Source of the DNA: Sulfitobacter sp.
GTDB taxonomy: Bacteria; Pseudomonadota; Alphaproteobacteria; Rhodobacterales; Rhodobacteraceae
Assembly (NCBI GenBank): GCA_024636395.1
Contig: JAGXHD010000141.1
Coordinates: forward strand, 1-5,643
DNA: 5,643 nt
Direction of reading: 5' to 3'
Shown one piece after another: positions 4,724 to 5,643 of the stretch. The stretch's first letter is position 1. Every line of letters begins with the position of its first letter. The notes beneath the pieces are model-generated. The model saw only the letters and a program-made list of their open reading frames with translations, was not told where the DNA came from and did not search any database. The position numbers were made by a program, and so were the translations under genes.

Positions 4724-5643
4724 ATGACACCAACGACTGAGGATATCGGCGACTATATCGCCACCGCAGGAAAAGCAGCGTGGGACGTTCCTGATCTTGC
4801 TTCGGGGACGCCATTGCGTGAGATCAAAACGGTCGGCATCATCGGAGCTGGTACGATGGGCGGCGGGATCGCGATGAATTTCGCCACCGCCGGCTATGAT
4901 GTGAAGATCGTCGAGACGACGCAGGAAGCGCTGGACCGCGGCCTCAAGGTCGTGCGCGGGAACTACCAGCGCTCCGCCGACAAGGGCCGCTTTCCGCAAG
5001 AAGAAGTCGAGGCGCGGATGGAGCGTTTTGACGGCCGTCTCGAGCTCGCGGATCTGGCGGAATGTGATCTGGTGATCGAAGCGGTGTTCGAGGATATGGA
5101 GCTCAAGCGCAAAATCTTCACCGAGCTTGACCGCGTGATGAAAAAAGGCGCGATACTGGCGACGAACACCTCCGCGCTCGATATTGACGAGATCGCGGCG
5201 ATGACCCGTCGGCCTGAAGACGTGATCGGCCTGCACTTCTTTTCACCCGCGAACGTGATGAAGCTGCTGGAGATCGTGCGCGCGGCGCATACCGCCGATG
5301 ATGTGGTCGCGACCTCGATGGATCTGGCCAAAAAGATCAACAAGATTGCGGCACTCGTGGGCGTCTGCCCCGGATTTGTGGGCAACCGCATCCTCTTCGC
5401 GCGTCAGATTCAGGCCAACAAGCTACTGGCGCACGGCTTGATGCCATGGGATGTGGACGCAGCGCTCAACGCGTTCGGGTTCAAGATGGGGCCGTTCCAG
5501 ATGAGCGATCTGGCGGGCCTCGATATCGGCTGGTCCAAGGGCGCCAAGACCGAGAACCCGATCCGCGACATGCTGTGCGAGATGGACCGGCGCGGGCAAA
5601 AGACCCAAGCGGGCTTTTATGACTACGACGAGAACCGCAATCC
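4724..5643 (+). CDS. 3-hydroxyacyl-CoA dehydrogenase, FadJ/FadB C-terminal type (3' end beyond the window)
   Basis: It oxidises L-3-hydroxyacyl-CoA to 3-ketoacyl-CoA with NAD+, the third step of beta-oxidation. The visible 306 codons carry the Rossmann motif VGIIGAGTMGGG (Gly41, Gly43, Gly46), NTSALDIDEIA with Ser150, GLHFFSPA with His171, KLLEIV with Glu183, and GNRI with Asn221. The spacing of Ser150, His171, Glu183 and Asn221 equals that of the human enzyme (Ser137, His158, Glu170, Asn208), so the active site is intact. GPFQMSDLAGLDIGW and GQKTQAGFYDY are typical of bifunctional enoyl-CoA hydratase/dehydrogenases, the latter opening a second C-terminal domain that the window cuts. The first 34 or so residues (ending VPDLASGTPLREIKT) resemble the linker that follows the crotonase half in those enzymes. 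No crotonase half lies upstream; that space is the synthetase gene. The full length was probably about 400-450 residues. Confidence 0.93.
   Translation, partial: MTPTTEDIGDYIATAGKAAWDVPDLASGTPLREIKTVGIIGAGTMGGGIAMNFATAGYDVKIVETTQEALDRGLKVVRGNYQRSADKGRFPQEEVEARMERFDGRLELADLAECDLVIEAVFEDMELKRKIFTELDRVMKKGAILATNTSALDIDEIAAMTRRPEDVIGLHFFSPANVMKLLEIVRAAHTADDVVATSMDLAKKINKIAALVGVCPGFVGNRILFARQIQANKLLAHGLMPWDVDAALNAFGFKMGPFQMSDLAGLDIGWSKGAKTENPIRDMLCEMDRRGQKTQAGFYDYDENRN

Noticed and set aside
4586..5236. Antisense ORF of 216 codons over the synthetase/dehydrogenase junction
   Set aside because: It crosses the boundary of two well-supported + strand genes and shows no recognisable domain.

Overview
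The window looks like chromosomal DNA from an alphaproteobacterium, most likely a Rhodobacteraceae (Roseobacter-type) organism. The basis is G+C-rich third codon positions, strongly proteobacterial protein sequences and a KdsB variant that I associate with this family. That placement is inference. All five protein genes lie on the + strand. I see no tRNA, rRNA, CRISPR array, insertion sequence or phage gene.

Left part (1-2690): a fumarylacetoacetate-hydrolase (FAH) family enzyme, probably a 2,4-diketo-3-deoxy-sugar-acid hydrolase, is followed after 81 nt by a tight pair. The pair is KdsD/KpsF-type arabinose-5-phosphate isomerase and KdsB-type CMP-Kdo synthetase, whose stop and start codons share one base. 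These two make the first precursor and the activated donor of the 3-deoxy-octulosonate sugar used in LPS or capsule. The KdsB copy differs from the E. coli enzyme at several acidic positions, including an inferred metal ligand.

Middle (2691-3022): a 332-nt stretch without a large gene. It opens with hairpins that, together with a perfect 10-bp inverted repeat inside the last codons of kdsB, look like a transcript 3' end. It then becomes a sharply AT-rich, palindrome-bearing block (probable promoter/operator), and ends in a possible 21-codon leader ORF. That ORF has the best Shine-Dalgarno sequence in the region, and its stop overlaps the next gene's start as ATGA.

Right part (3023-5643): an ANL-superfamily acyl-CoA synthetase is followed 12 nt later by a 3-hydroxyacyl-CoA dehydrogenase cut off by the window edge. 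The pair looks like part of a carboxylic-acid activation and beta-oxidation operon of unknown substrate. The dehydrogenase resembles the C-terminal half of a FadJ/FadB-type bifunctional enzyme, begins with what looks like the old inter-domain linker, and has no crotonase half.

There is no clear sign of a wholly new system. The best leads are the coupled leader ORF, the hairpin cluster at the end of kdsB, the altered KdsB metal site and the apparently split dehydrogenase.
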